NCBI RefSeq assembly: GCF_910591885.1
Contig: NC_063275.1
Span: 496,001-560,000 of the forward strand
Origin: Bombus terrestris
Taxonomy: Eukaryota > Arthropoda > Insecta > Hymenoptera > Apidae
Length of the DNA stretch: 64,000 nt
Direction: 5' to 3'
The notes beneath the pieces are model-generated. The model was not told the DNA's origin, did not search any database, and saw only the letters and a list, made by a program, of their open reading frames with translations. The translations under genes and the position numbers were made by a program. Shown one piece after another: positions 63,569 to 64,000 of the stretch (positions are counted from its first letter, which is position 1; each line of letters begins with the position of its first letter).

Positions 63569-64000
63569 GTTATACCTTATATTGTAATACTATACAACGT
63601 TATACGTTATATCGTAATAGTATATAACGTTATACATTATATCCTATTACTATACAACGTTATACGTTATATCGTAATAGTATATAACGTTATACGTTAT
63701 ATCGTAATACTATACAACGTTATACGTTATATCGCAATACTATACAACGTTATACGTTATATCGTAATAGTATATAACGTTATACGTTATATGGTAATAC
63801 AATATAACGTTATACGTTATATCGTAATACTATACAACGTTATACGTTATATCGTAATAGTATATAACGTTATACGTTATATGGTAATACAATATAACGT
63901 TATACCTTATATCGTAATATTATACAACGTTATAAGTTATATCGTATTACTATACAATGTTATACGTTATATCGTATTACTATACAGCGTTATACGTTAT
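63569..64000. repeat. HOR copy B7 (5' part, cut by window end)
   Basis: Begins with the same anchor monomer and continues in the B2/B3 order (GGTAATACAATATAAC units, GTTATAAG unit). The window stops 12 bases into a monomer, so the array continues beyond it. Confidence 0.85.

Larger units (their letters stand above)
1..64000. repeat. Uninterrupted 30-bp AT-rich satellite array
   Basis: The window is a head-to-tail array of one 30-bp unit, all in the same orientation. Taking GTT as unit position 1, the unit starts GTTATAC, continues GTTATAT, then CGTAATA, and ends GTATATAAC. Most units keep AACGTT across the junction with the next unit. Phase tracking gives 2,113 full units, 26 units of 23 bp and a final 12 bp, summing to 64,000. 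Main classes differ in the last half: GTAATAGTATATAAC, GTAATACTATACAAC, GTATTACTATACAAC, a CATT...CCTATTAC class, a CGCAATAC class, a TGGTAATACAATATAAC class and a CCTT class. No non-satellite sequence is present, so every gene-free stretch holds only this repeat. Inferred to be eukaryotic heterochromatin; the family is not one I recognise. Confidence 0.98.
32437..64000. repeat. Domain B of the array
   Basis: Same monomer, different higher-order arrangement. Domain B is marked by TGGTAATAGTATATAAC units, units starting GTTAGACG and ending TATACGAC, TCGGAATAG units, CTTAATAG units and its own 23-bp units. Those start GTTATATCGTAATAG at 34297, 36863, 42376, 45662, 49098, 50441 and 60523, and GTTATATCGCAATAGAATA at 35220, 43299, 46765, 51364, 54267, 57440 and 62226. 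Both kinds follow a CGTT...CCTATTAC monomer and precede the same two monomers, so they are probably homologous. Domain A markers such as the GACGTC unit are absent. Confidence 0.9.

Noticed and set aside
1..64000. About 40 forward open frames of 62 to 1,689 codons as a family of repetitive proteins
   Set aside because: They are one reading of the satellite. Starts and stops follow single-base monomer variants or 7-bp losses, most recurrent variants are amino-acid changing, there are no unique termini, and the frames are not conserved between HOR copies.
1..64000. CRISPR array (regular 30-bp repeats)
   Set aside because: Units abut directly with no unique spacers, variation is spread along the unit, and no cas gene is present.
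1..64000. TATA boxes or promoters (TATATAA in many units)
   Set aside because: The motif is part of the monomer and recurs hundreds of times in AT-rich sequence with no gene downstream.
1..64000. Intrinsic terminators from the inverted repeats
   Set aside because: Stems are AT-only apart from one G-C pair, no T-run follows, and they recur every unit or two.
1..64000. Telomeric repeat or CENP-B box
   Set aside because: Unit length and sequence do not match short G-rich telomere repeats, and I find no CENP-B box-like motif.
1..64000. Transposon, rDNA or tRNA insertion within the array
   Set aside because: Phase accounting leaves no bases outside the monomer pattern.
1..64000. Bacterial, archaeal or viral origin
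   Set aside because: Sixty-four kilobases without a single gene and with multi-kilobase HORs does not fit those genomes; a eukaryotic satellite is the simple explanation, though the species is unknown to me.

Overview
The whole window is satellite DNA. All 64,000 bases are one uninterrupted head-to-tail array of an AT-rich monomer of 30 bp (consensus GC about 23-27%). I see no gene, RNA gene, mobile element, CRISPR array, origin or unique sequence. Following the monomer phase by hand gives 2,113 full 30-bp units, 26 short 23-bp units and a final 12-bp stub, which sums to exactly 64,000. Apart from length-neutral changes, every length change I can detect is therefore the same 7-bp loss. An array this long with multi-kilobase higher-order repeats (HORs) and no coding sequence points to a eukaryotic nuclear genome, probably pericentromeric, centromeric or other heterochromatin assembled from long reads. 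I do not recognise the monomer and cannot name the clade.

The sequence shows a hierarchy. (1) Quarter-units of 7+8+7+8 bp, mostly starting CG, build the 30-bp monomer. (2) Monomers fall into about 10-15 recurrent classes set by unit positions 8, 15, 16, 17, 19, 22, 23 and 27, and two major classes often alternate as 60-bp dimers. (3) Ordered strings of classes form HORs of about 2.9-4.9 kb whose copies differ by whole numbers of monomers.

Layout: 1-32,106 is domain A, with HOR copies marked by a 23-bp unit after a CCTT-class monomer (copy ends at 1,673; 5,746; 9,759; 13,502; 16,398; 21,281; 24,904; 28,573). 32,107-32,436 is a short zone of unusually diverged monomers. 32,437-64,000 is domain B, a different arrangement of the same monomer. 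It is anchored by one private monomer at 39,616; 44,102; 47,538; 52,137; 55,040; 58,963 and 63,569, and carries its own 23-bp units. Local tandem duplications, a conversion-like patch, an unequal-exchange deletion and small inversions show active turnover.

One forward frame stays open for long stretches, up to 1,689 codons, because 30 is a multiple of 3 and the consensus has no stop in that frame. I judge these frames not to be genes: almost all recurrent variants change the amino acid, frames begin and end wherever particular monomer variants or 7-bp losses fall, and the product would be an endless VIRYIVIVYN-like decapeptide.
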